DNA from: Aquimarina rhabdastrellae | GTDB taxonomy: Bacteria > Bacteroidota > Bacteroidia > Flavobacteriales > Flavobacteriaceae | NCBI GenBank assembly: GCA_947387485.1 | Contig: CANDNT010000001.1 | Span: 124,001-188,000, forward strand | Length of the DNA: 64,000 bases | Direction of reading: 5' to 3' | Shown: piece by piece, positions 9,801 to 17,594 of the stretch | Layout of the letters: every line of letters begins with the position of its first letter | Position numbering within the stretch: position 1 is the first letter of the stretch | The notes under the pieces: generated by a model | Database searches by the model: none | What the model saw: only the letters and a program-made list of their open reading frames with translations | What the model was told of the DNA's origin: nothing | Made by a program: the position numbers and the translations under genes

Positions 9801-10292
9801 TGCAAATTATAAAAATATGTAGAATCTCCAACTCTAATATATAAAAAAAGACAAGATTATTTACTAACTCTCTAATTATTTAATAGTTATATTATTGATA
9901 TTTTAATTATGATTTATGTTAGTTTTCATGTTTTTGATCAAAATAACTTTTTTTACCATTATTTTAACTTAATTTTCTTGAAAATGATTTTTCCTTTTAA
10001 GCATCATTACCAATTTTGACATTGTTAGTTTAAAGTTACTTTATTTTATTTCTAGAAAAGGATATTGAATTATAGCATATCGAATTAAGAATAATTATTG
10101 TTGGCTTTGTTACTAATAATTCTTTACTGATAAAGTATAGCCTTCGTCAGGCTCAGGCTACAGCTATTAGAATCATTTGACTTACGGTTGCCGAAATTCT
10201 ATGGTTGCTGAATTTACCGAAGTGACACCTCAACTATCAAACTCAAAAACCAATCAACTATAACATTTTACATTTAGCGTTTTACATTTTTT

Positions 10293-10364
10293 ATTGATTA
10301 GGTCTCGATACAATTTTATTTCGTTTCTCTTCATAAAAATCACTCGACCCGACATGAGTTGTTC
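10293..10364. repeat. Dispersed repeat copy 1 (GGTCTCGATACAATTTTATT type)
   Basis: This copy reads ATTGATTAGGTCTCGATAC at its start and continues with CAATTTTATTTCG and ATCACTCG. A second copy lies at 10685-10755 in the same orientation, about 80 percent identical by eye. Both are followed by a hairpin with an A-rich tail, so the two may be parts of one larger unit. Confidence 0.6.
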
Positions 10365-10619
10365 TATTTAATTTTTTCTTTTTTCCATCGCCGAAAAAAG
10401 AACCAAAAAAGTCTAGGCTTACGAAACCATAGCTAAATTTATTATTCGGAAGCTAAACTTAAGACAAACTCGCTTACGCTCAAACAGTCCAAAGTTTTTT
10501 ACGCTTCTCTTATTGCAAATTTCACACTATATTTTCGATAGGCCGTTAAATGAATATCGAATACTAAATTAAGAATATCGATTTTAGATTTTCATACTTA
10601 AAAACTAACCAACTTATTG

Positions 10620-10650
<31 letters not shown>

Positions 10651-10684
10651 CATCTCTAATCACTCTTTACTTAAAAACATTTTA

Positions 10685-10755
10685 GATTGATTAGGTCTCG
10701 GTACAATTTTATTTCGATTTCCTTTATAAAATCACTCGGTCTAGTATGAATTATT
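10685..10755. repeat. Dispersed repeat copy 2 (GGTCTCGGTACAATTTTATT type)
   Basis: This is the second, diverged copy of the segment at 10293-10364, in the same orientation, about 390 bases away. Confidence 0.6.
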
Positions 10756-10788
10756 CTTTTTTGCATCACCTAAAAAAGAACAAAAGAA

Positions 10789-10819
10789 AACACCTATAAC
10801 TTGTTAGTCCATAGGTGTT
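10789..10819 (-). terminator. Terminator of the phosphatase pair
   Basis: A 9-bp perfect stem (AACACCTAT and its complement) with a 13-nt loop is followed on the minus strand by TTTCTTTTGTT. It lies 30 bases past the histidine phosphatase stop codon. Confidence 0.75.
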
Positions 10820-10848
10820 ACTATTATATCTTTTGATCAGAGTATTTC

Positions 10849-11355
10849 TTAATAATTCAATTGAATGTCTTTTATAGTATCATTGGTAATTGTTATTATA
10901 AATAGTTTTCCGTAATCTTTTTCGTCAATTCCCTGATATTTCGGTGTTCCTAATATTTTATTTACGAAATTAGGAGTGGAGTTACTATGTCCTACTACTA
11001 ATACCGTTTTATTATGTGTATCTTTTTGAAATTGTTCTGAAAATAGTTCTCTTGGATTATATTGTTCGACTTTTAAATTAAATTGTTTTGCTGTTGGCGC
11101 AGCTGTTTGCATTGTACGTTTATAGTTTGTACTATATACCTTATCGATATTCATATCTTTTAAAACGTATGCTAATTGTGTTGCTCGTTGTTGCCCTTGA
11201 GTAGTTAGATCAGGATCTCTATCTGATGGATTTGAAAGCATTTTTTCTGCATGTCTTACAAAAATATAAGTAGTAGCTGTAGCAGTACTATTTTCTTGAG
11301 CTATAGCCGAAAAACTAAATACAGCTATACATAAAGCGAAAAGAAATTGTTTCAT
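10849..11355 (-). CDS. Secreted histidine phosphatase (phosphoglycerate mutase-like, SixA type)
   Basis: This 168-residue protein starts with a signal peptide (MKQFLFALCIAVFSFSAIAQ). The histidine phosphatase core follows. The phospho-accepting histidine is in FVRHAEKML (about residue 35) and the second catalytic histidine is in VLVVGHSNSTP (about residue 123). Such short SixA-like enzymes hydrolyse phosphohistidine or phosphomonoesters, and the substrate here is unknown. The signal peptide places it in the periplasm or outside. It begins one base after the stop of the phytase-like gene upstream, so the two are translated from one message. Confidence 0.85.
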   Translation of the reverse strand: MKQFLFALCIAVFSFSAIAQENSTATATTYIFVRHAEKMLSNPSDRDPDLTTQGQQRATQLAYVLKDMNIDKVYSTNYKRTMQTAAPTAKQFNLKVEQYNPRELFSEQFQKDTHNKTVLVVGHSNSTPNFVNKILGTPKYQGIDEKDYGKLFIITITNDTIKDIQLNY

Positions 11356-11356
11356 T

Positions 11357-12460
11357 TTAATTACGTTTTTTAAGTTCCAATAATATAAATTGATTAATCT
11401 GTTTTGTTTTAGGATTAAAATTATTGTCTGATACTAGGATTAAGCTATCATGACCATTCTTTAATTTTGGTCCTAAAGTTAGTCCTTCTATATTATCTAC
11501 TATTTGACGTGTCAACGCTGGTCTTGCATCTTCAAAATCATAGATTAATGTTTTCTGCGCTACTTTATATGTCTTATCTTTTATAGTATCCCATGTCAAC
11601 GTATTGGTTGCTTCTCTAATATCGACTTGATAAATCCTTACTGTATTTCCTTGTGTTCCATAGCCGCTCGAATAACCTCTTTCTAAACACAGAAATGTAG
11701 TAGCATCTAATTGTAATAAAGCTGTTACTCCGTTTACCCCAAATCTACCTTTGGGATCTTTCGTTAATTTATCGAGTGGATATAAAAACTGAAAGTCAGC
11801 TTTACTTTTTTCTTTATCAAAATGTGTAATTCGCACAGGTGCTCCAGGACTTTCTATGGTTGGTTCTTCACCATCATTAACCAGAGGCAATTCCATTGCT
11901 GTCCAAAAACCATTTTGTTGTTCGTCTTTGCACAAACCTTCAAAAACTCCGTTATGTCTTGGTTGGTTTTTTCCGTCTAATAAAAAGTAGGAGGGAAGGG
12001 TATACGATTTCTTAAAATTACCCTCTTCATCAACTATAAAAATCTCAGGATTTACATTTTTATGTATAGATCCTTCACTTGATACAATGATTTCTTGACC
12101 AGAAAAAACTCTCAAGGCTTCTAAATCTGGGTGTGTATTTTCTATAAAAGCAGTAGAAGGGAAGTTCACTACTTTATCAAAGTTAACTGTTTTTATTTCT
12201 TGATCTTCTATTGTTATAGCTGCTTTATAAAATCGCGGAGCTCTTGCATCATCACAAACTAAGTAGTACTCGTTATTATAATATTCTATTGCTGATAATC
12301 CTCCAATCTTTGATCCTTTAAAAAAGTTATCATTGTCAAAAACAAACTCATCTAAATATTTTATCTCGTATGAAGTTTTGTTTTTTTCTTGTGCTATTGC
12401 TGTTATGGTTAAAAAGAAACCAAGGCAATAACAAAAACACATCTTAAATATTCTAAGCAT
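11357..12460 (-). CDS. Secreted esterase-like phytase-domain protein
   Basis: The protein has 367 residues, with a signal peptide up to about residue 23 (ITAIAQE). The rest resembles the 'esterase-like activity of phytase' beta-propeller family: GGLSAIEYYNNEYYLVCDD, HPDLEALRV, HNGVFEGLCKDEQQNGFWTAMELP, and DNIEGLTLGPKLKNGHDSLILVSDNNFNP near the end. Members are thought to act on phosphate esters, but activity is rarely shown. It is the first gene of a two-gene unit with the secreted histidine phosphatase, which suggests stepwise release of phosphate from an external substrate (inference). Confidence 0.8.
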   Translation of the reverse strand: MLRIFKMCFCYCLGFFLTITAIAQEKNKTSYEIKYLDEFVFDNDNFFKGSKIGGLSAIEYYNNEYYLVCDDARAPRFYKAAITIEDQEIKTVNFDKVVNFPSTAFIENTHPDLEALRVFSGQEIIVSSEGSIHKNVNPEIFIVDEEGNFKKSYTLPSYFLLDGKNQPRHNGVFEGLCKDEQQNGFWTAMELPLVNDGEEPTIESPGAPVRITHFDKEKSKADFQFLYPLDKLTKDPKGRFGVNGVTALLQLDATTFLCLERGYSSGYGTQGNTVRIYQVDIREATNTLTWDTIKDKTYKVAQKTLIYDFEDARPALTRQIVDNIEGLTLGPKLKNGHDSLILVSDNNFNPKTKQINQFILLELKKRN

Positions 12461-12479
12461 ATCTTTAGTATAAATTAAA

Positions 12480-12537
12480 AACAGTATTAATGACGAAGCT
12501 AAAAATACATTAAACTTTCTTAATCATTAATACTGTT
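12480..12537 (-). terminator. Terminator after the 40-residue membrane protein gene
   Basis: A perfect 14-bp inverted repeat (AACAGTATTAATGA and its complement) encloses a 30-nt loop and is followed on the minus strand by TTTTAATTT. It lies 20 bases after the stop codon of the small open frame at 12558-12680. That supports the frame being part of a real transcript. Confidence 0.7.
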
Positions 12538-12557
12538 CCTATGTCTTTAACTAGGTT

Positions 12558-12680
12558 TTATAAGACTCCCATTTGCCAAGCTGCTATGGTCATGCATATT
12601 AGCGCAATCATTAAGAATCCCAAAAAAACATAGATTGTTCTCTTTTTGGTGGGAGAGTAATTGTTTTTTGAAGGTCTCAT
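12558..12680 (-). CDS. Small single-pass membrane protein, 40 residues
   Basis: This reading frame starts at an ATG and encodes MRPSKNNYSPTKKRTIY, then a hydrophobic helix of about 20 residues (VFLGFLMIALICMTIAA), and ends WQMGVL. The positive N-terminus before the helix predicts an N-in single-pass inner-membrane protein. It lies 65 bases downstream of the thioesterase gene on the same strand and 20 bases before a terminator-like hairpin. It is therefore probably the third gene of the TetR-thioesterase unit. Short proteins with a K/R-rich start followed by one helix are common but unnamed in Flavobacteriaceae. The function is unknown. Confidence 0.7.
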   Translation of the reverse strand: MRPSKNNYSPTKKRTIYVFLGFLMIALICMTIAAWQMGVL

Positions 12681-12745
12681 ATCAAAGATTAGGTTTTAAG
12701 ATGGACTGAAGATCTTTAATATATGACGACTCAAATTTTACAATG

Positions 12746-13231
12746 TTACACTTTTTGTGGTTTTAATTGTAAAATTCTTTCTTCAAAGCTTTTTGATGAT
12801 ACTGAATTGACAACATTTTCAAATAATTGCATAAAATCTTCACTGTGATTTGTTCGTTTTTGTTTTAGTAAATCAAAGTGTACAAAAGTACTCCACAATA
12901 CTGCTTTAAGCTCACTTTTTGCTTCATTCCACATTTTGATTTCTACCGTTAAACTATTTTGATCATAACGTATAAGTTGTGAGTCTATAGTTACTGTTTC
13001 CATTACCAATGCTGGTTTTAAATAAGCGATTTGATTGCTTCCTACAACCCAAGCTTTTCCTTGTGTTTTTACCAATTTAAAAATATCCAATTGATAATTT
13101 TCTTCAATTTGATCTTCTCTAGCATTAATCATATAATTAATATAGTTGGCATTGTTTAAGTGATTAAAAGGATCACAATCTTGAAATCTTATTTTGGCTT
13201 TGCTCTCTAATACTTTTGCTAATGTTTTCAT
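12746..13231 (-). CDS. Acyl-CoA thioesterase, hotdog fold (4HBT family)
   Basis: The protein has 161 residues. The N-terminal region KIRFQDCDPFNHLNNANYINYM (about 13-34) is the signature of 4-hydroxybenzoyl-CoA thioesterase-like enzymes, with the catalytic aspartate in DCDPFNHLNN. It would hydrolyse an acyl-CoA, and the chain is unknown. It starts 46 bases after the TetR gene. The gap contains a copy of the operator also found in front of tetR, so it is probably controlled by that regulator. A link to the fad regulon nearby is possible but not shown. Confidence 0.88.
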   Translation of the reverse strand: MKTLAKVLESKAKIRFQDCDPFNHLNNANYINYMINAREDQIEENYQLDIFKLVKTQGKAWVVGSNQIAYLKPALVMETVTIDSQLIRYDQNSLTVEIKMWNEAKSELKAVLWSTFVHFDLLKQKRTNHSEDFMQLFENVVNSVSSKSFEERILQLKPQKV

Positions 13232-13245
13232 CTATTCTAATTAAA

Positions 13246-13259
13246 ATACCAATCGGTAT
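13246..13259. promoter_or_regulatory. Probable TetR operator in front of the thioesterase gene
   Basis: This is an inverted repeat ATACC-N4-GGTAT, 15 bases upstream of the thioesterase ATG. With its flanks it shares the 14-mer AAAATATACCGATT (minus strand) with the large palindrome in front of tetR at 13897-13936. The two sites agree in 19 of 21 positions. Confidence 0.75.
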
Positions 13260-13277
13260 ATTTTTATTCAAAAAATT

Positions 13278-13874
13278 TTAATTGCTCAATTCTTTTTTTA
13301 TTAATGTATCTATATGATCCATTGTTCTTGTCAAATATTGTTCGTCTTGCATAGTAAATGTCATAAAAACAGCTCCTTCTATCATTGAAAAGAATAGGGA
13401 TGCATAATGACTTGCATCTACTTCTTTTTTAATCTCATTGGTTGTTTTTCCTGCTTCTATAAAATTTGCTATGGCTTGTTGTAATTTATTAATTACATAT
13501 TGTATACGTTGGTGCAATTGTATCATTTGATGATTTGCATCAACCCCTATATTTAAAATCGGGCAACCTCCATAAGTATCGCTATAGTTATAATAGGTAC
13601 GATAAAAATCGATAAGTAAATACAGTTTTTCAAGTGGAGATTTTCCTTTTGATTGATGTTTTTCTATTGCTGTTACGATTCTCTTAATCGAATAATTAAA
13701 TGCTGCTAAGGCTAGTTCTTCTTTGTTTTTAAAATTACCATAAATAGCCCCTTTGGTAAGTTTTGTTGCCTTAGTAATATCACTCATAGATGTTGCCGCA
13801 TAGCCGTATTTATTAAAAATAGGCGCTACTGTAGCTACTATAAATTCGGTTGTTTGTGCTGCTTTACTAGGCAT
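13278..13874 (-). CDS. TetR/AcrR-family transcriptional repressor
   Basis: The 198 residues begin with the TetR helix-turn-helix domain (about 10-58: IVATVAPIFNKYGYAATSMSDITKATKLTKGAIYGNFKNKEELALAA). An all-helical ligand domain with a YGGCPILNIGVDA segment follows, as in the YxaF/LmrA-like subgroup. Matching operators lie over its own promoter and in front of the thioesterase gene downstream. It should therefore repress itself and the thioesterase and small membrane protein genes. An acyl-CoA, fatty acid or antimicrobial ligand are all possible, and nothing seen decides this. Confidence 0.93.
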   Translation of the reverse strand: MPSKAAQTTEFIVATVAPIFNKYGYAATSMSDITKATKLTKGAIYGNFKNKEELALAAFNYSIKRIVTAIEKHQSKGKSPLEKLYLLIDFYRTYYNYSDTYGGCPILNIGVDANHQMIQLHQRIQYVINKLQQAIANFIEAGKTTNEIKKEVDASHYASLFFSMIEGAVFMTFTMQDEQYLTRTMDHIDTLIKKELSN

Positions 13875-13896
13875 TATAATTCTTTGTACAATGCAA

Positions 13897-13936
13897 ATAT
13901 AGCCAAAATATACCGATTAGTATATTTTGGCTATAT
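13897..13936. promoter_or_regulatory. Perfect 17-bp-arm inverted repeat, TetR operator over its own promoter
   Basis: Arms 13897-13913 (ATATAGCCAAAATATAC) and 13920-13936 are exact reverse complements separated by CGATTA. On the minus strand the right end merges with TATATTTG (13894-13901), an exact -7 promoter element for tetR. Binding here would block transcription. The centre matches the second site at 13246-13259. The repeat is followed on the plus strand by CATTTTTTTT, so it could also fold in RNA, but no plus-strand gene precedes it. Confidence 0.8.
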
Positions 13937-13961
13937 CATTTTTTTTAGAAGAATACAGCTC

Positions 13962-15458
13962 TTAATTGACTGCTGTATTTTTATATTTTCTCACAGGTTC
14001 TAATACTGGATAATCTTTCCATACATTATTATGATAAGTAGTAAGCGTTTCTATTGGTGCTTTAATCACTTCTTTAACGGCAGTATATTCTGTTGAATCC
14101 AACTGCTCTTGTGACAAAAAGAACACCTCATTGCTTTGTATGATATCAAACTGTACTTTGAAATTAAATTTCAATTTCTTGCTTACTTCATTTGCTATCA
14201 ATTTCATAGGTCTGCTCACATACATTTCTTTTACCGTTTCTTGCTTTACATGCTGTAGTCCATAATATCCAGTACTGTCTTTTTTATAACTCACTGTTAC
14301 TTTTCGTTTAGTATCTCTAAATTTTACACCTAATACTAATTTTAAATTTAGACCACGCCCATGTTTTCCTTTCGCGTAAGCATATTCTGTTTTTAATACC
14401 GCATAATCTTCTTCATTTACATATAAGAAACCACCATATTTACCATCACTTTTTCTTGGTTTAAATGCTACTTTATATACCAAACTTCCTTCGTAAAACA
14501 AAATATCTTCGAGTGTGTATCTATATAGGTTTTGTTCTGTTACAAAATTAAGATCAGAATAATTTACTTTAAATCCGTTATCCAATAAAATACTGTTTAC
14601 ATCTTCTTTTGTAGAGGCTACATTCACACTAGGAGGTACAGTATCCTTACTCTTTTTCATAATACTTTTTAAAGATAATGAGTCTTCTATTTTAAACCAT
14701 CCTGTTTTTACTTTATAGGTAATATCTTCTTCAAAATTTCTAATGATTTTAGTCAGCATATCTTTTTGTAAACTTTCTGGAGTACTCAAATTATCGAAGC
14801 CGTTTAGGCTTATCGCTTTTTCAACTACCATTTTTAAATTCGCCTTATCTGTTTTGTAGAAATCAAGAAGCATATCTGCATAATATCCCGAGGCATTGAT
14901 CGATTTTTTTAATTCTTTTTTTAAAGCATCTAATTCTTCGTTTAACTGTTTAATTGCGGTTCTTTTAAATCCAGTGTTTTTAGTTACATTGACATCTAGC
15001 TTATCAAAATGCATTTTATTGGTATTGCGATAAAACAGTTTGTATTTTTTGTCTTTAAACTTATAGTTTGTCGCTAGTCTATCATATACTCTTTTCATGA
15101 TCGTATCTACATGAGGACGCGCTTGATCTAGATGTACAGTTTCTAGAGACTCTACAGATGGAATTAATTTTATTGTAGCATTTTTTTCTTGCTTAAGCAC
15201 CTCTGGTTTAAAGCTTTTACTTTGGTAACCTATACAAGATATCGCTACAACCGCATTAGGATTTAGTTTATCCATATTTAACCTAAAAACACCTTCTTGG
15301 TTTGTGATACTTCCCTGATTACCATTAAATAATATCGTAGCATAGGGGATAGGGGAGTTGTTTTTTGCATCTACTAGGGTAAAGGTCTTAGATTGCGCTA
15401 GTGTAATTTGTGTAGCTATAAACAAAAATAGTATCGCCAAAAAATGATTATTTTTCAT
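13962..15458 (-). CDS. Carboxypeptidase-like regulatory domain protein, secreted
   Basis: The protein has 498 residues with a signal peptide (about 1-21, ending ITLAQS). A CarboxypepD_reg-like beta domain follows at about 22-108 (FTLVDAKNNSPIPYATILFNGNQGSITNQEGVFRLNM). The remaining 390 residues are mixed alpha/beta without a motif I recognise. They include a repeated use of GLQHVKQETVKEMYVSRPMKL-like strands typical of outer-membrane associated Bacteroidota proteins. It lies upstream of tetR and is divergent from the sigma factor gene, with 142 bases between the two starts. Its role is unknown. Cell-envelope location is likely. Confidence 0.7.
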   Translation of the reverse strand: MKNNHFLAILFLFIATQITLAQSKTFTLVDAKNNSPIPYATILFNGNQGSITNQEGVFRLNMDKLNPNAVVAISCIGYQSKSFKPEVLKQEKNATIKLIPSVESLETVHLDQARPHVDTIMKRVYDRLATNYKFKDKKYKLFYRNTNKMHFDKLDVNVTKNTGFKRTAIKQLNEELDALKKELKKSINASGYYADMLLDFYKTDKANLKMVVEKAISLNGFDNLSTPESLQKDMLTKIIRNFEEDITYKVKTGWFKIEDSLSLKSIMKKSKDTVPPSVNVASTKEDVNSILLDNGFKVNYSDLNFVTEQNLYRYTLEDILFYEGSLVYKVAFKPRKSDGKYGGFLYVNEEDYAVLKTEYAYAKGKHGRGLNLKLVLGVKFRDTKRKVTVSYKKDSTGYYGLQHVKQETVKEMYVSRPMKLIANEVSKKLKFNFKVQFDIIQSNEVFFLSQEQLDSTEYTAVKEVIKAPIETLTTYHNNVWKDYPVLEPVRKYKNTAVN

Positions 15459-15600
15459 CTGAAAAGTTTTTTGATTTGTTAATTGATGTCATTTATGAAA
15501 CGACTGAGAGACCTATTCGTTACAGTAAAAACTAAAAAATATTACGCTAAGTGTGATTTTTTTGATCTTATGAATACTAATACTATGTAATTCAATCATA

Positions 15601-16086
15601 ATGCAAAGCGAAAAAGAATTTATAATTATTATAAAATCACATCAAGGTATCTTGTATAAGGTTGCTAAGATGTATACTGAAGCTCCCGAAGATCAAAAAG
15701 ATTTATACCAAGAAATTGTGTATCAATTATGGAAATCTTTTGGCAGTTTTAAAAACGAATCCAAAATAGGTACCTGGATTTATAGAGTTGCTTTAAATAC
15801 GGCTATATCTCAATTAAAAAAAGATCAAAAACGCAAAAGTAAGATCTCTTTTAATGAAGAGTTTATCGATAGAATTGATCAGGTAGATCATCTTGTCGAA
15901 GAACGTATACATCTGTTATATAAGCATATTAAAGCTTTAAGTCTTGTCGAAAAAGGAATTATGTTCTTATATCTTGAAGGTAAAAGTCATAGTGAGATTG
16001 CGCAAATCACTGGTTTTAGTACAAGTAATGTAGGAACACGAATCGGTAGGATTAAAAAGAAATTACAAAAACAACTAAAAAATTAG
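15601..16086 (+). CDS. ECF-type RNA polymerase sigma-70 factor
   Basis: The 161 residues hold region 2 (about 10-75: LYKVAKMYTEAPEDQKDLYQEIVYQLWKSFGSFKNESKIGTWIYRVALNTAISQLKK) and region 4 (about 105-155: LVEKGIMFLYLEGKSHSEIAQITGFSTSNVGTRIGRIKKKL), as in extracytoplasmic-function sigma factors. It is followed four bases later by a membrane protein gene, probably its partner. It is divergent from the carboxypeptidase-regulatory-domain protein, a possible target. Confidence 0.93.
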   Translation: MQSEKEFIIIIKSHQGILYKVAKMYTEAPEDQKDLYQEIVYQLWKSFGSFKNESKIGTWIYRVALNTAISQLKKDQKRKSKISFNEEFIDRIDQVDHLVEERIHLLYKHIKALSLVEKGIMFLYLEGKSHSEIAQITGFSTSNVGTRIGRIKKKLQKQLKN

Positions 16087-16090
16087 TTCA

Positions 16091-16699
16091 ATGGAATTAG
16101 AAGAAATGCAACGTCTTTGGGGCGAAATGTCTAAAGACATTGAGCAGCAGAAAATAGTAACTGATAAAATTATTTTAGAAATGACTACACAAAAATATAA
16201 ACATAAATTAAACGCAATATCCATACCTGAAACTATAGGTGCTGTAATTTGCTTTGCAGCTTTGATCTATCTTATTTTTCAATTTGACAAACTCGATAAT
16301 TGGTATTCACAATTGGCCGGAATCTTAAGCTGTGTATATTTAATCGTCATGCCGATATTATCGCTGCGCAGTATTTATAAAATGAAAAAAATAAATCTTG
16401 TAGCGATGCCACATAAAGAAGCTTTAAAGCAATATGCACAAAACAAACAAGAATTTATACAGACACAAAAAATTGGATTTTACTTTGGTTTTCTTTTTAT
16501 GTGTATGGTATTGATCGTATCTACAAAAATTTTAAGCAATAGAGATTTGGTTGATTTTATCACAACAAGATTAATCATAACAACAGTATTGGGATTTGTT
16601 TTCTTTTTCTTTTTTGCCAAATGGGTCTTTAAAAAGTATAAAAAAGCAACGCATTCTGCTGAGCGTATTTTAAAAGAACTCGAACAAGAAACCGTATAA
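16091..16699 (+). CDS. Membrane protein next to the ECF sigma factor
   Basis: The protein has 202 residues. The soluble N-terminus (MELEEMQRLWGEMSKDIEQQKIVTDKII) is followed by two pairs of hydrophobic helices (about 55-100 and 132-178), and the C-terminal tail is charged. It starts four bases after the sigma factor stop, so the two are co-translated. The arrangement fits an anti-sigma or sigma-associated membrane protein. There is no recognisable ZAS or FecR motif, so the anti-sigma role is inference from position only. Confidence 0.6.
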   Translation: MELEEMQRLWGEMSKDIEQQKIVTDKIILEMTTQKYKHKLNAISIPETIGAVICFAALIYLIFQFDKLDNWYSQLAGILSCVYLIVMPILSLRSIYKMKKINLVAMPHKEALKQYAQNKQEFIQTQKIGFYFGFLFMCMVLIVSTKILSNRDLVDFITTRLIITTVLGFVFFFFFAKWVFKKYKKATHSAERILKELEQETV

Positions 16700-16716
16700 G
16701 CGATTCTCAGCGCTTT

Positions 16717-16752
16717 AAAAAAACCTCATATTTTAATAAGTATGAGGTTTTT
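16717..16752 (+). terminator. Terminator of the sigma factor operon
   Basis: A 10-bp stem (AAACCTCATA and its complement) with a 10-nt loop is preceded by A's and followed by TTCTTTTTT. It lies 18 bases after the stop codon of the membrane protein gene. Confidence 0.85.
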
Positions 16753-16759
16753 CTTTTTT

Positions 16760-17594
16760 ATATAAAACTGAGTGTAGTATAGGCTCTAAAATATTCTATT
16801 TTACATAATATTAATTATAGTACAAATGTCTCGTTTTGTATTTTAAGTGGTTTCGTCATTTGATAGCTATAATTCCATATTATTTAAAATATCCCAGAAA
16901 GTTCTGTACTCACAAATAAACTGTAGAACTTGGGTCATTAAACATTCGTACTTTTAAATTGAATATTCTGTACAATGGTTCAACATTTTTCAAATATGCG
17001 ATTCTCGAGGATTTGGAAATTTAGATTTATAAGGAAAACATTTGTAGCTATAATTAGACGTTATGTAAAATTGCCGCGCCCAACCGCTATATTGTTTTTA
17101 AAAAATTAAATGCTTATGGCATTTATTTTTAAACTCAATTTGCCAACGTTTGGCCACACCAAAAAAAGCAAAACCTTTTAACTTCTAATTAAATGTAGAA
17201 ATTATATTGAAGTTATCGTTGTAAAAAAATCTCATTAACATTTGTACAAACCTCACGCAACAGTATAAAATTTTCCAACCGCACAAATCCTTTCTTAAAA
17301 ATTTCTATACACTTGCTCTAATTCGTATTCCAATTAAACATTTTTTAGTTTTTGCATTATCTTTTGTCTTGAAACAAAAGAAACAAAAATTCAAGGCTGC
17401 ATATAATTTTGGAAACAATGTACGGCTCGTTTCGCTATATTTTAGGAAACATTTTAACATACCAAGATTGTAAAGAACTTGAATTAATATTTTGAGAATC
17501 CAAAAGTATTAGTAACTAAACCCCTAAAATATGGTCGCTCTACTCACTTATTGTTTTAACCAAAATTTTATGAGGCCAAATAAAAATGTGTAGA
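16760..17594. repeat. Gene-free stretch with degraded repeats
   Basis: I see no convincing gene. The stretch carries one copy of a direct repeat (16964-17010) whose partner is at 22844-22890. It also has a segment ACGTTATGTAAAATTGCC near 17063 and a hairpin unit with an A-rich tail (about 17347-17395) related to units at 10374 and 10750. A frame of 44 codons at 16975-17109 is probably chance. The mixture looks like decayed mobile or accessory DNA at the edge of the island that follows. Confidence 0.5.
16964..17010 (+). repeat. Left copy of a direct repeat bracketing the 17-22.9 kb segment
   Basis: It begins ATTCTGTACAATGGTTCAA and ends near GCGATTCTC. The right copy, in the same orientation, begins ATTCCGTACAACTGTTCAA at 22844. 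The two are about 75 percent identical by eye over 47 bases and enclose about 5.9 kb. Confidence 0.55.

Noticed and set aside
13897..13936. The long inverted repeat before tetR as a terminator only
   Set aside because: Its T run is on the plus strand where no gene precedes it, it overlaps an exact -7 element, and its centre recurs before the thioesterase gene.
16975..17109. A 44-codon frame starting MVQHFSNMRFSR
   Set aside because: It runs through the direct repeat, has biased and basic composition, and has no supporting signal such as a promoter, conservation or terminator.
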